In this document: piece by piece, positions 1 to 12,003 of the stretch
How the letters are laid out: each line of letters opens with the position of its first letter
Position numbering within the stretch: position 1 is the first letter of the stretch
Source of the DNA: Isoetes taiwanensis
Lineage: Eukaryota; Streptophyta; Lycopodiopsida; Isoetales; Isoetaceae
DNA length: 64,000 nucleotides
Direction of reading: 5' to 3'
Assembly (NCBI GenBank): GCA_021234155.1
Contig: JAJEKV010000054.1
Span: forward strand, 6,964,655 to 7,028,654
The notes under the pieces: model-generated
The model's database searches: none
The model's input: only the letters and a program-made list of their open reading frames with translations
What the model was told of the DNA's origin: nothing
Position numbers and translations under genes: made by a program

Positions 1-419
1 TAACATAAGTTTGCGATTCACGCGTGACGCTTCATATGCTTAATTGAAATATGCAAAAATGAAGAGCAAGTTGCTAACATAGATGAGACCAAAATTGAAG
101 AGCATTTAGATGATAATATTAGGTTTGATAATAACAGATTGCATTATTTATAGGCAATTCCTGCACTAAATTATCGATACATGACACAAATATCATACAA
201 AATATCATATATTCTAATAAAACATTAAGGGATCAATCCATGTTTTTCCACGTGATTTAACAAGGTGTGGTTCCATGTCACCGCTCTATCCAGCTCGGTA
301 TGAATCTAACACTTCACCCAATCGGCCATCCCCATAGCCAAATTATGCATGTCAGATTTAATTAAAAAGTGGGACAAATCTCAATTTTGGGACTCGGGAT
401 CAAAATGGGACAAATTTTT
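1..419. other. AT-rich flank, no gene seen
   Basis: No coding region, RNA gene or clear repeat was recognised here. The base composition is ordinary AT-rich plant intergenic DNA. Confidence 0.5.
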
Positions 420-745
420 TTACATTGAATCGTTGTTAGATCGGGGAGGGGAAGGGAAGGGGAGGTTGGGGAGAAGTTGAGAGAAGTAATGGAAGGGGAT
501 AAGTTAGAAGAAGGGGGAGGGAGGAAGTTCAAAAAGGGGTTGAGAAGAGGGGCAAGGGGAGGTGAGAGGAGGGTGCAAGAGGAAGTGAGTTCGGAAGGGG
601 CTGAGAAGAGGGGCAAGGCGAGGTGAGTTTGGAAAGGGGGTGAGAAGAGGGGTGAAAAGAGGGGCAAGGGGAGGAAGTTCTGAAGGGGGTGAGAAAGAGG
701 GCAAGTGGGAAGAGTTGGGGAAGAGGTGAAGGGGAAGGGGAGAGC
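420..745. repeat. Polypurine (GGGGARG) low-complexity block
   Basis: The plus strand is almost purely G and A for about 300 bp, built from degenerate units such as GAGAAGAGGGGCAAGGGGAG separated by short AGTT or GAGTT breaks. Proline/serine-rich frames on the other strand are by-products of composition. Such strands can form triplex or G-quadruplex structures, which is inference only. An AT-only stretch (780-860) follows before the CACTA element. Confidence 0.8.
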
Positions 746-952
746 TTAAACCAAAATAACTAAAGGGGAATACATCAAGATTAAGAAAGATAATATTAAA
801 ATATAATTAATAATTAATTTAATTAAATATAAAAATTAATTTAATTAATTTAATATACGGGAGCAAAATTTGAGGCGCGGCCCCAAAGCTTTCCGTGTCT
901 TGACTCTACTTTTGTCTCGCCTGCGCTCGTACCGGATGAGCAAAGCATCACC

Positions 953-963
953 CTACACTACAA
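953..963. repeat. CACTA left end: CTA target duplication plus TIR
   Basis: CTA (953-955) is directly followed by CACTACAA (956-963). The same trinucleotide follows the right end. Identity with the other end beyond the first 8 bp is weak. Confidence 0.85.
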
Positions 964-1462
964 GGGATAAGTCGACGCCCAACGCATCGCCGCTGACGTC
1001 GAAGAACGACGTCGCCGCTTAACATCGACGATATTAACGTTGCTTCGACGCCGTTTCAACGACGCTTTCGTGGCTGACGGTTTTGACCGCTCCCGCGCAT
1101 GGTATGGTACCGCTAAGCGCGGCGTCGCGTACATCGCGGCACAAAACGCCGCTTAACGCCGCCCTCGCGGATCCGACGTGGCACATCCGGCCGCAGGTTT
1201 GCCGACATGCCGCCGGGCACGCCACCGTGTTACGCCATCGCCGACATAACGCCGTTGAAACGCATCGGCGTGACCGGTGACCCGCGGCTTTTGCGACATG
1301 CCAGTCGGCACGCCAAAAGTGTCCTCGCCATCGTTTACATGACGCCGTTAAACGACGCTGTGAATATCCGACGCGGGCGGCAGCTTTTGCCAGCCGCGGG
1401 TCGCATCGGCCCGCCACGCCATTACAGAAGACGTAAAGCAACGCGTTGCTTAACGACTTTTT
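956..1462. repeat. Left CpG-rich subterminal repeat region of the CACTA element
   Basis: The block is far richer in CpG than its surroundings and repeats variants of GCCGTTAAACGACGC and CGCCGCTTAAC every few tens of bases. In CACTA elements, clustered subterminal motifs are binding sites for the element-encoded TNPA-type protein; that role is inferred here from position. Arginine-rich frames across it are composition artefacts. It ends in T8 and A15 homopolymers near 1460-1485. Confidence 0.7.
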
Positions 1463-1533
1463 TTTGGGGAAAAAAAAAAAAAAAAGTGCTAAAAAAATTA
1501 ATACCGACGCCGCTTATCGTCCGAGATGCCAAA

Positions 1534-1718
1534 ATTACCCTAGGGACCAAGTTACACCTGGGCCAGTTTTTGCAAAAGAAAGAAACACTTACGCCTCTAC
1601 ATTGTGCGATTCGCTGCCCACCTCTTAGGCCAATTGACTACGAGTGTGTTGCACATGAGATAGTTTGGCGCTTCTTCGAAGGGGGGGCTTCGCCACAAAA
1701 CTTGGTCCCTAGGGCAAT
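1534..1718. repeat. 20-bp inverted repeat within an array unit (first copy)
   Basis: The left arm ATTACCCTAGGGACCAAGTT (1534-1553) and right arm AACTTGGTCCCTAGGGCAAT (1699-1718) are reverse complements with one mismatch, separated by 145 bp. The pair is kept in all six units (right arms start near 2833, 3948, 5066, 6160 and 7274) although the spacer varies by small indels. Each unit could extrude or transcribe a long-armed hairpin. Confidence 0.8.
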
Positions 1719-4700
1719 GTCGACGCTTCCTGAGTCCATTGGCAGCAGATGCATCACTGCCCAGAGAGGGGAAGTTGCCCGTCCGTCGCCCGTGGCCTTC
1801 GAGAGGACTTTGGGGCAAGCCGCTCGGTGGTTTTAGGGTCCGTACTCAAGGCCAACACCCCTCTACGCCACGACACCTAGCAGGTCCTAGTCGACCGATA
1901 AGGATAGAGTTCTCCTCGCGTAAACCCTATGAGTTGCCGCCGTGTTCCCAGCTGTGGTTTGCGTTTTGGGTGCCGAAGTTTTGGTCTTTTTGCACTTGGG
2001 ACGTGGCGATCACATGCGCTTGAGAACGCCAAGCAAGGGGAACCGACGGAATGGAGTTTGACCTGTACTCCTCCGCTGTGGCGCTTAGAAGTCAAGGCCC
2101 GCTTTTGGCAAGAGAGCAAGACATTCGTAAAATTCGTAATTAATGCATAGTACGGACTTAAATTCTGATTTTTGTCAGCTAGCTTCCTAGGTCATCGCCA
2201 ACATACGTGCCAGCTTTCAAAAAATTTGATAAGGTTTAGATCAAATAGTTTGCACTAGAATGCAACCGGGCAAACATTGTTGGCAGCAGCCGAAGCCGGC
2301 ACACTTGCCCAAGTCAAACAAGCAAGGCCAGGACCTTGCAAGGCCTCCCATTAGAGGGGGGGGAGAGTCTGAACCCCGTGAGGCGAGCCCCAAAAGCTTC
2401 CCGAGGCAGCCTCTTTTCGGCAAATAAGCCCACGGGGCGACGCTAAAGACCACACTCCCGGATCTCGCCTCGTGATCCGGATCGCTGAATCCTTTGTTCC
2501 GGAACCTGGTCCGAGAAGGTCCAAAAATCCAACATCCGGCCCGGGAGAACATATCAAACCGCCAAGCGCCCCGCCCCGCTTAATACAAAGTAGAAACTAA
2601 AGTGTTTTGTCGTTCGACATTGAGGAGGTTCAAATGCCGATCCGACTTCGCCACATCGTCCGGAATGCCAAAATTACCCTAGGGACCAAGTTACCGGTCG
2701 ATTTGGCAAAAGAAAGAAACACTTACGCCTCTACATTGCGGTATTCAAAGCCCCACCCCTTAGGCCAATTGACTACGAAAGTGTTGCACATGAGATAGTT
2801 TGGCGCTTCTTCGAAGGGTGGGCTTCGCCACAAAACTTGATCCCTAGGGCAATGTCACCTTCCGAGTCCATTGGTAGAGATTGCGATCACGGTTCCTGAG
2901 AGGGGAAGTCCGGCCCGCCGCTGTGGCCTTCGAGAGGGACTTTTGGGGCAAGCCGCCCCGGGTGGTTTTAGGGTCCATGCTCAAGGCCAACACCCCCTCT
3001 ACGCCACGACATTACCCGCAAAGGTCCTAGTCGACCGACAAGGATAATAGAGCCTCCAAACGAAAACCCTATGAGTTGCCGTGTTCTAGCGTGGTTTATG
3101 CTTTGGGTGCCGAAGTTTTGGTCTTTGCACTTGGGACGGGGCTTCATCACATGCAGTTGAGAACGCTGGGCAAGGAACTGACGGAATGGAGTTTGGACCT
3201 GTACTCCTCCCGCTGTGGCGCTTAGAAGTCAAGGCCCGCTTTTGCAAAAGAGCAAGACATTCAGAATTCGTAATTAATGCATAGTAACGGACTTAAATTC
3301 TGATTTTTTGTCACCTAGCTTCCTAGGTCATCGCCAACATACGTGCCAGCTTTCAAAAATTTTGGATAAGGTTTAGATCAAATAGTTTGCAACTTAGAAC
3401 AACCCCGCAGCTCGTTGTTGGGCAAATGAAATTTTACACTTGCCCAAGTCAAACAAGGCCAGACCTTGCAAGGCCTCCTCATTAGAGGGGAGAGTCCGAA
3501 CCCCGAGGCGAGCCCCAAAAGCTTCCCGAGGCAGCTTCTTCGGCAAGCCTCACGGGCGACGCTAAAAGACCACACTCCGATCTCGGCCCTCGTGATCCCA
3601 CCGCTTGAATCCTTTGTTCCAGAACCCGTCCGAGAAGGTCCAAAAAATCCAACATCCGGCCCGGGAGAACATATCAAATCACAAGCGCCCCCCCGCGCAT
3701 TGTAGAAACCAAAGTGTTTTGTCGTTCGACATTGAGGAGGTTCGGAATGCCGATCCCACTTCGCCACATCGTCCGAATGCCAAAATTACCCTAGGGACCA
3801 AGTTACACTGGGCCGCTTTGCAAAAGAAAGAAACACTTACGCCCTACATTAAAGATTCGCCCAGCCCACCTCTTAGGCCAATTGACTCACGAGTGTGTTG
3901 CACATGAGATAGTTTGGCGCCTTTCGAAGGTGGGCTTCGCCCACAAAACTTGGTCCCTAGGGCAATGTCGACGCTCGGAGTCCATTGGCGAGATGTCACG
4001 GTTCCAAGGAGGGGAAGTTGCCCGTCCGGCGCCGTGGCCTTCGGAGAGGACTTTTGGGGCAAGCCGCCCGGTGGTTTTAGGGTCCGTGGCTCGCGTCAAC
4101 ACCCCCTCTACGCCAAGACACCGCAAGGTCCTAGTCAAATCCGGACAAGCATAGAGCCTCAAAACGTAAACCCTATGAGTTGCCGTGTTCTAGCGTGGTT
4201 TGGCGCTTTGGGTGCCGAAGTTTTGGTCTTTTGCACTTGGGACGTGGTCATCACATGCAAGTTGAGAACGCCGGCAAGGGGAACCGACGGAATGGAGTTT
4301 GGACCTGTACTCCTCCCCGCTGTGGCGCTTAGAAGTCAAGGCCCGCTTTGCAGTAGCAAGACATTCAGAAATTCGTGAATTAATGTATAGTACGGACTTA
4401 AATTCTGATTTTTGTCAGCTAGCTTCCTAGGTCATCGCCAACATACAGGCCAGCTTTCAAAAATTTTGGATAAGGTTTAGATCAAATAGTTTGCACTAGA
4501 ACAAATTGGTAGCCTTGTTGGGCAAACCGAAGGCACACTTGCCCAAGTCAAACAAGGCCAGGACCTTGCAAGGCCTCCCTCATTAGAGGGGAGAGTCCGA
4601 ACCCCCGTGAGGCGACCCCAAAAGCTTCCCCGAGGCAGCCTTTTCCTGGCAAAGACTCACGGGCGACGCTTAAAGACCACACTCCCCGATCTCGGTTCCC

Positions 4701-7430
4701 GTGATCCCAATCGCTGAATCCTTTGTTCCAGGAACCTGGTCCGAGAAGGTCCAAAAAATCCAACATCCGGCCCCGAGAACATATCAAACCGCTGCGCCCC
4801 GCTGGGCGACAAGCAGTAGAAACCAAAGTGTTTTGTCGTTCGACATTGAGGAGGTTCCGAAATGCCGATCCGACTTTGCCACATCGTCCGGAATGCCAAA
4901 ATTACCCTAGGGACCAAGTTACACCGGTCACTTTTGCAAAAGAAAGAAACACTTACGCCCTACATTGTAAAGATTCAAAGAGCCCACCTCTTAGGCCAAT
5001 TGACTACGAAAGTGTGTTGCACATGAGATAGTTTGGCTTTCTTCGAGAAGGGTGGGCTTGGCCACAAAACTTGGTCCCTAGGGCAATGTCGACGCTCGAG
5101 TCCATTGGCAGAGACAGATCACGGTTCCGAGAGGGGAACTTTACCCGCCCGCCGCCAGGGCCTTCGAGAGGACTTTGGGGCAAGCCGCCCCCGTGGTTTT
5201 AGGGTCCGTGTTCGGCGCCAACACCCCTACGCCAAGACACGCCCAAGGTCCTAGTCAAACTGACAAGCATAGAGCCCAAACGTAAACCCTATGAGTTGCC
5301 GTTCTAGCAGGTGGTTTGCGCTTTGGGTGCCGAAGTTTTGGTCTTTTGCACTTGGGACGGGCCCCATCACATGCATTGAGAACGCCAAGCAAGGGAACCG
5401 ACGGAATGGAGTTTGGACCTGTATCTCCTCGCTGTGGCGCTTAGAAGTCAAGGCCCGCTTTGCAGAGAGCAAGACATTCGTGAATTCGAATTAATGCATA
5501 GTAACGGACTTAAATTTGATTTTTTGTCGCCTAGCTTCCTAGGTCATCGCCAACATACAGCCAGCCTTTCAAAAATTTTGATAAGGTTTAGATCAAATAG
5601 TTTGCACTAGAACAACCCGGCAGCCTGTTGTTGGGCAGCCGAGCCGGCACACTTGCCCAAGTCAAACAAGGCCAGACCTTGCAAGGCCTCCTCATTAGAG
5701 GGGAGAGTCCGAACCCCGTGAGGCGAGCCCCAAAAGCTTCCCAGGCAGCCTTTCCCCGCAAGCCACGGGGCGACGCTTAAAGACCACACTCCCCATCTCC
5801 CTCCCCGTGAATCAATCGCTGAATCCTTTGTTCCGTGAACCTGGTCCGAGAAGGTCCAAAAATCCAACATCCGGCCCGGAGAACATATCAAACCGCAAGC
5901 GCCCCGGGGCGACAGTAGAAACCAAAGTGTTTTGTCGTTCGACATTGAGGAGGCTCAAATGCCGATCCGACTTTACATCGTCCGAATGCCAAAATTACCC
6001 TAGGGACCAAGTTACACTGGCCAGTTTTGCAAAAGAAAGAAACACTTACGCCTCTACATTGGTAAAGATTCAGCAGCCCACCCTTAGCCAATTGACTACG
6101 AAATGTGTTGCACATGAGATAGTTTGACGCTTCTTCTCGAAGGGGTGGGCTTCGCCACAAAACTTGGTCCCTAGGGCAATGTCGACGCTCCAGTCCATTG
6201 GCGCAGACGCATCACTTGCCCCGAGAGGGAAAGTTGCCCGCCCGTCGCCGTGGCCTTCTGAGAGGACTTTTGGGGCAAGCTACTCCGGGTGGTTTTAGGG
6301 TCCGTGGTCAAGGCCAACACCCCCTACGCCAAGACACGTGCAAGGTCCTAGTCAAATCACAAGCATAGAGTCCAAACGTAAACCCTATGAGTTGCCGTGT
6401 TCTAGCAGGTTTTTGCTTTTGGGTGCCGAAGTTTTGGTCTTTGCACTTGGGACGGGCTTCATCACATGCAGCTTGAGAACGCTGGGGCAAGGGGAACCGA
6501 TGGAATGGAGTTTGACCTGTACTCTCCCGCCAGGCGCTTAGAAGTCAAGGCCCGCTTTGCAAGAGCAAGACATTCATAAATTGTAATTAATGCATAGTAA
6601 CGGACTTAAATTCTGATTTTTTGTCATCTAGCTTCCTAGGTCATCGCCAACATACGTGCCAGCTTTCAAAAAATTTTGATAAGGTTTAGATCAAATAGTT
6701 TGCACTAGAACACCCAGGCACCGTTGTTGGGCAACCGAAATGGCACACTTTGCCCAAGTCAAACAAGGCCGGACCTTGCAAGGCCTCCTCATTAGAGGGG
6801 AGAGTCCGAACCCCGTGAGGCGAGCCCCAAAAGCTTCCCGAGGCAGCCTTTTCCCCGGCAAAAGACTCCGGGGGCGACGCTTAAAGACCACACTCCCGAT
6901 CTCGCCTCAGATCCAGATTTGAATCCTTTGTTCCGTGAACCTGGTCCGGAGAAGGTCCAAAAATCCAACATCCGGCCCCGAGAACATATCAAACCGCTGC
7001 GCGCCCCGGCGGGCTAATCTAGAAACCAAAGTGTTTTGTCGCTCGGGACATTGAGGAGGCTTCAAATGCCGATCCGACTTCACATCATCGGCCCCGAATG
7101 CCAAAATTACCCTAGGGACCAAGTTACACGGCCGGTTTTGCAAAAAGAAAGAAACACTTTTGCTCTACATTGCAAAGATTCAAAGCAGCCCACCTATTAG
7201 GCCAATTGACTACGAAAGTGTGTTGCACATGAGATAGTTTGGCGCTTCTTCGAAGGGGTGGGCTTCGCCACAAAACTTGGTCCCTAGGGCAATGTCGACG
7301 CTTCCGAGTCCATTGGCGAGACAGATCACGGTTCCGAGAGGGGAAGCGTCCGCCATTACGCCGGGGCCTTCGAGAGGACTTTTGGGGCAAGCCGCCCGTG
7401 GTTTTTAGGGTCCGTGCTCAAGCGCCAACA

Positions 7431-7545
7431 CCCCCTCTACGCCAAGACACCTGCAAGGTCCTAGTCAACCGACAAGCATAGAGCCTCCCCCTCACGCCAA
7501 GACACTCCACGCAAGGTCCTAGTCAAATCGACAAGCATAGAGCCT
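7431..7545. repeat. 58-bp local duplication in the last array unit
   Basis: A segment running from CCCCCTCTACGCCAAGACAC to CAAGCATAGAGCCT is present twice in succession here and only once in the other five units. It is a private rearrangement of the terminal copy. Confidence 0.7.
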
Positions 7546-7841
7546 CCTAAACGTAAACCCTATGAGTTGTCGTTCTAGCGGGGTTTGGCGCTTGGGGTGC
7601 CGAAGTTTTGGTCTTTTGCACTTGGGACGGGCCGACATCACATGCGCTGAGAACGCTAAAGGGGAATCGACGGAATGGAGTTTGACCTCAGACTCCCCGC
7701 TGTGGCGCTTAGAAGTCAAGGCCCGCTTTTGCAAAGAAAGCAAGACATTCGTGAATTAATTAATGCATAGTACCGGACTTAAATTCTGATTTTTGTCACC
7801 TAGCTTCCTAAGTCATCGCCAACATACAGCCAACTTTCAAA

Positions 7842-8527
7842 AGATACATTAGTTAAATAAACCCATGTATCAAGTGTACATGCATTCTATACTATAAAAA
7901 AAAAAAAAATTTTTTTGGTCGCCGTGAAAAAAAAAAAAAAAAAAAACGCCGTTAACGACGCTTTGTGTCGCCGCTTTAACGACGCCACGACGTCGTTAAA
8001 TCCATCGACACAGCGGATTTAAATCGGAAAAGGCGGCAATCCCTGCCGCTATTTTTCGAAAGCAAGCAAAGCTTATGGAGGAGCGTTTTTGAGGCGCATT
8101 TTCGGGCGCGGATCTACTTTTGGGGTCTATTCTAAGTGTAAGACAAGCTTCATAAGGTATGTGCACGGATCAACCAACCTCGTTTTTTGAATCTAAACTT
8201 GTTTTGGGTAGATTTAGGGCTTTTTGTATTTGTTGTTTGTTCTTCCTTCAACCTTCATTCTTCTTCTTCCATTCTTGCATCCTTCTTCCATATATATTCT
8301 TCCATTCCCTTTGTCATCTTCTTCTTCGATTCTTCCTCCTCTTATACTACTTCTTCCTCCTTCAGGAAATTCTTACTCTTAATCCTCCTCTTGCGCTTCA
8401 TCTTCTTAGTATTCTTCCTCCCCATTTTGGGTTCCTCCTTCTTCTTAGCCTTTTCTTCTTCTAATTCTTCCATTCTTCTTCTAATTTTTTCCCATCTAAG
8501 AAGACGCCGTTAAAAGATCTAGACCCT
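7842..8527. other. CACTA interior: CpG block and pyrimidine-rich tract
   Basis: After the array comes a run of A/T homopolymers (about 7897-7946). Then comes an 85-bp CpG block (7947-8030) carrying the same GCCGTTAACGACGCT motif as both element ends, then a CTTCTTCC-type pyrimidine-rich tract (about 8230-8510). Ser/Phe/Leu-rich frames over the last part are low-complexity artefacts. No gene was recognised. Confidence 0.6.
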
Positions 8528-8935
8528 TCTTCTTTCCAAAATTTTTTTTCCTTATTAGTTGTTTTATACTATTTCTTTCTAATCATTGAATTTTTTGTTT
8601 TGCATGTACACTCCTAGCAAAATGTGTTGTTCTTGCAAAACAAGTTGGCACCTCTTCCGTGTAAGGATTTAATTTTTCAATACGCTAATAAAATACTAAT
8701 GCTTTATTTAGGTTAAATTGTTATCCAAGAAGGGGCGCCATTGAAACCACCCCTCCCCATTGATTTTCCATATTTTTTTTTTCCTTTAAGTTGTTTATTT
8801 ATACTAATATTTTACTAATCATTGAATTTATTGTTTTGCATGTACACTCCTAGCAAATGCTTGTTTGTGCAAAACAACTTTTACCACCTTGTGTACCGGG
8901 TAAGCATTTAATTTTCAATATGCTTAATGTATTGA
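8528..8935. repeat. Direct duplication, period 236 bp
   Basis: Two degenerate copies (about 8528-8698 and 8764-8935) share TAATCATTGAATT, TGTTTTGCATGTACACTCCT and TGCAAAACAA in the same order. The DNA is AT-rich with no coding signal. It sits between the pyrimidine tract and the right subterminal region. Confidence 0.75.
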
Positions 8936-9152
8936 TTAATGTATTTAGCTTAATTTATTGATTAATGTATTTAGCTAAAAAATTGGGGGCTTCATTTATT
9001 TTTGTATTTTTTTAATATATTTAAGTTTACATCATTTAATGACGTTAAAATCTTATATTTTTTTTTATTGGTTAAATTCATTTTATAGGCTTTAAATTAA
9101 ATGTATTAACTTCATTCATAATAAATGTATTATTATTATGTTTTTCAATTTA

Positions 9153-9185
<33 letters not shown>

Positions 9186-9221
9186 AAATTTTTTTTTTTT
9201 TAAATACACGTAAGTTTAATT

Positions 9222-9584
9222 TGCCGCGACGCTATTGGCGGGCTGCCACGAACGGCGCTTCGGTAACGCCGCTGGCGCGTGGGCGTGGCTGCCGCGTGTC
9301 TGTGCGTCGTTAAGCGGCGTCAAACAAGTGGGCGCCACGCCCGGCCCGGCGCTACGCCCGAAGCGCCATCTTGGCGCCCGACGCGTGGCGACCGCGATAA
9401 GGCTTTAAAACGTCACGTCGTCGCTTTGCGCGCCTGGCATTATGGCAGCGTCAGCGTCGTTAAAGCAGCGTGCGGCGGTCGTTATAGGTGTGATTCGCCG
9501 ACATTTTGGCGTCGTTCGCCGGCGTTCAAGCGGCATGTCGGGCGTCGTAATAGGCGATAAATAACGGGGCAACTTTTTGTAGTG
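9222..9584. repeat. Right CpG-rich subterminal repeat region of the CACTA element
   Basis: The same motif family as the left end appears mostly in the opposite orientation (CGTCGTTAAGCGGCGTC, GCGTCGTTAAAGCAGCG), as expected for subterminal repeats. It is preceded by a long A tract followed by a T tract (about 9154-9201). Confidence 0.7.
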
Positions 9585-9587
9585 CTA
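9577..9587. repeat. CACTA right end: TIR plus CTA target duplication
   Basis: TTGTAGTG (9577-9584) is the reverse complement of the left CACTACAA end and is directly followed by CTA (9585-9587), giving a matched 3-bp duplication. Confidence 0.85.
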
Positions 9588-11380
9588 CACATGGAAAATC
9601 GGTATTCACCTCTTAAAAATATTCTTCATTACAAATCTCTCATTCTGAGTTTTCTTACGTGCGACTCTTCTTTTTCTCACGGATCTCTCAAGCTTCCGGC
9701 CTTTATTTCCTCCACACCTTCAAAATACAGCTCAAACTTGGGCGATGGTGCATTTGGGTTTCCACCGGAAAGCGATCTTGTCTTTTTCCTCGTTCTGCGA
9801 TAGCTTCATATTGACTCGCTTTGCTTGTCATTTTTCTTACACCGCGAACAGCCCCCTCGGCCTATACAAAAACCGTTTTTTTCTTCTCGACTAGTGAGTC
9901 GAGAATTAAAACGCTCTTGATTCTCCGCTCTTTGAGACAAACGCCGATTGCAAGGACCTCGACCTCCCATTCACTAGTTTTCCCATTTTCCCTGCATAAA
10001 TCCCCATTCATTTATTAGACGGCTTTGCCGCCTTGCGATCCAGACGATCCGTATGCCTTGTGGCTCCTTCAATATCAACATCTCTCGACACACAATAACC
10101 GTTTGGTTTGATTTTTTCATTTTTCTCGAGGCGTGAAGAAATGAAGCTCATTATCTTGAAAAAGCTATTCGATCCGAGCATCCTGTAATGAACATTATAG
10201 ATAAATCGCCCAAAGCGTCGCCGAAAGCAAAGCAACCGAAAAGAAAGCAATAGGCGCAAAAGGGTTAAGGTTGGCGTTGCCATATCGACCGGATTTCATC
10301 CAAGAAACGAAAGCAAGAACCAGCGCATTGGCAAGAATTTGTGCGTAAAGAGAGAAAATACCGGAAGAAGCGATGTGGATTTTCCTCCATCGATTTAAGG
10401 GGTTACCTATGCTTCCCTTTGGCTTTCCTTCTTACTACGTGAGTATTTAACGGTGCATTCTTGACCGTAATCTTAGATATCTCGATTCTTGACCGGATTC
10501 AACCGGAAACGAGATATTATTGTTTTAAAAAGGCCGGATTCATGCCAAGGGAATGTGAGAGAGTGTGTGAAGGGGAAAGGCCGGATTCACATAATGCGTA
10601 TTTGCGCAGAAGGGGTCAAGAACATTGATCGGCCTTTCATCATCCGGCCTTTAGATCGGTTTCTAAATCTGCTGGAGGCCTTCAAAGTCGGGTTGTTGCA
10701 TCGCATCATTTTCATTTCTTAAAGCAATCGCCATAGCCTCGCTCTTGAAGCCCCAACCGCCATATCACCGCGGTTTCATGCGTCTATTTTTGCATCTAGA
10801 TGATCATTTACGTGGAACCGCGACCATAGCCACAAAGCTCATACATAGCCTCCAAACCAGGCATACCCCCTTCCGCCCTTCTTTTTTCACGCTTCTTTGT
10901 CTAACTCTTCTTCTTGATCTTGCTTCTCATCCGTAAAATAACTCTCTCAAGAGCCACATAAAGTAAATGATATTTTGGCGGTCATGGTGGCGACCTCTTA
11001 TGAGGACGGATTTTTATTTATCGAGTTTAGATTTGGAGATGGAGACGGAATGAGGGCCATACCTTTAAAAGCTCCAAAGCCTTTAAGAAGCTCATCATTC
11101 CCTTTCGACCAGTTCGTGGTTTCTGAGATCTACGGAAACGAGTGGTTTCTCCTTTCCAAGTGCTTTCCAAGTGGTACAACAGGGATGTGCGGCACAAAGG
11201 TGTGTACCAAATTTCAAAATTCAAATATTTGGGGAAAAAAAGGGCTGGGTATAAGAAACAATTAAATTTTAAATTTTAAGTATAGGCGGGAAAAAAGGCG
11301 GGTAAACATTAATATATTAAAAGGGTAAACATTAATATAAAAAAAAAATGCCCCTGCTCGAAAATAGGAGAGGGTCCATT
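9588..11380. other. No recognisable gene; short unassigned ORFs
   Basis: The longest open frame is 10975-11265 (+, 96 codons), which matches no family I know and shows no signal peptide or motif. The hexamer-like phrase GGCCGGATTCA and variants recur between 10490 and 10660. Nothing supports a functional gene. Confidence 0.4.
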
Positions 11381-11384
11381 TGTT

Positions 11385-11800
11385 TTCTATCATTATACCT
11401 AGAAAAATACATAGCATAAGGTGTATTTTTTTCAGAGAAATACATGGGGATGGTCTATTTTTTCAGAGAAAATATATGGTGTCCATTGGAAAAAATACAT
11501 AAGATAAAACAATAAACTATAGTGTGTTAAAACAATAAACTAAGATGAGAAAAATAATAAACTATGGTGTTTTAGAACCCATATTTTCTATGTTTTAGAA
11601 CTATGGTGTTTTTGGCATTTAGAAAATACATACTGTATTTATTATACAATATATAGGATAGGATATTGTATTTATTAGAAAACGCTTGACATACTAAAAG
11701 GGGAAAAAGGCCCGGGAGGGGGGTCCTATTTTTGGTCTATGTATACATAGAAAATGCAATGTATGGTGTGCACTTAGAAAATACATAGGATATGATGTAA
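11385..11800. repeat. Degenerate AT-rich repeat around AGAAAATACATA
   Basis: AGAAAATACATA-type phrases recur irregularly (near 11397, 11438, 11490, 11620 and 11775), mixed with CTATGGTGT phrases. It reads as a decayed short-period satellite with no coding signal. Confidence 0.5.
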
Positions 11801-12003
11801 CTAATAATGATTTGCACTCTATGATATTGGAGGTAGAAAACTATTTTTTTATAGGCAAGTAGGTTAAGCCACAAAATGGCTGTTGTGTTTTCACTCTAAA
11901 TGGCCTTAGACATATATTTTTCATCTTGAGGAGCTTAAAACCGCTTTTTTTTTTTTTTTATTTTTGGAGGGCCTTAAAAAAACCGCACTTTTCACTGAAG
12001 GTT

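Larger units (their letters stand above)
1502..7841. repeat. Tandem array of a ~1.1-kb unit, about 5.7 copies
   Basis: The landmark AAAATTACCCTAGGGACCAA recurs at 1531, 2670, 3782, 4898, 5991 and 7103, giving periods of 1139, 1112, 1116, 1093 and 1112 bp. Other landmarks keep the same order in every unit, for example CTTCCTAGGTCATCGCCAAC, GTTTAGATCAAATAGTTTGC and TTCGACATTGAGGAGG. The sixth unit stops near 7841, before its last third. Units differ by many 1-5 bp indels, mostly in G/C runs, so no frame is conserved across copies and the unit is probably non-coding. No known protein domain was recognised in any frame. The array lies wholly inside the CACTA element. Confidence 0.95.
956..9584. 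mobile_element. CACTA (En/Spm) DNA transposon, non-autonomous
   Basis: The left end begins CACTACAAGGGATAAGTCGA at 956. The right end, read on the minus strand from 9584, begins CACTACAAAAAGTTGCCCCG, so the first 8 bp are identical and inverted. The trinucleotide CTA occurs immediately outside both ends (953-955 and 9585-9587), matching the 3-bp duplication typical of the CACTA superfamily. Inside are CpG-rich subterminal repeats at both ends, a 6.3-kb tandem array, pyrimidine-rich DNA and a 236-bp direct duplication. No TNPD- or TNPA-like frame was recognised, so it would depend on a transposase supplied elsewhere. Orientation is undetermined. Confidence 0.85.

Noticed and set aside
1034-1836. 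Arg-rich ORFs of 135 and 209 codons on both strands at the CACTA left end
   Set aside because: They arise from CpG-rich subterminal repeats and run into the tandem array; no motif, and equivalent frames are not kept in other copies.
1502-7841. Recurrent 60-130-codon ORFs inside the tandem array
   Set aside because: Frames shift from unit to unit through indels and stops, with no conserved start or stop; the unit behaves as non-coding satellite.
8159-8513. Phe/Leu/Ser-rich ORFs resembling a membrane protein
   Set aside because: The plus strand is a CTTCTTCC pyrimidine tract; hydrophobicity follows from T-rich codons and is seen in two frames.
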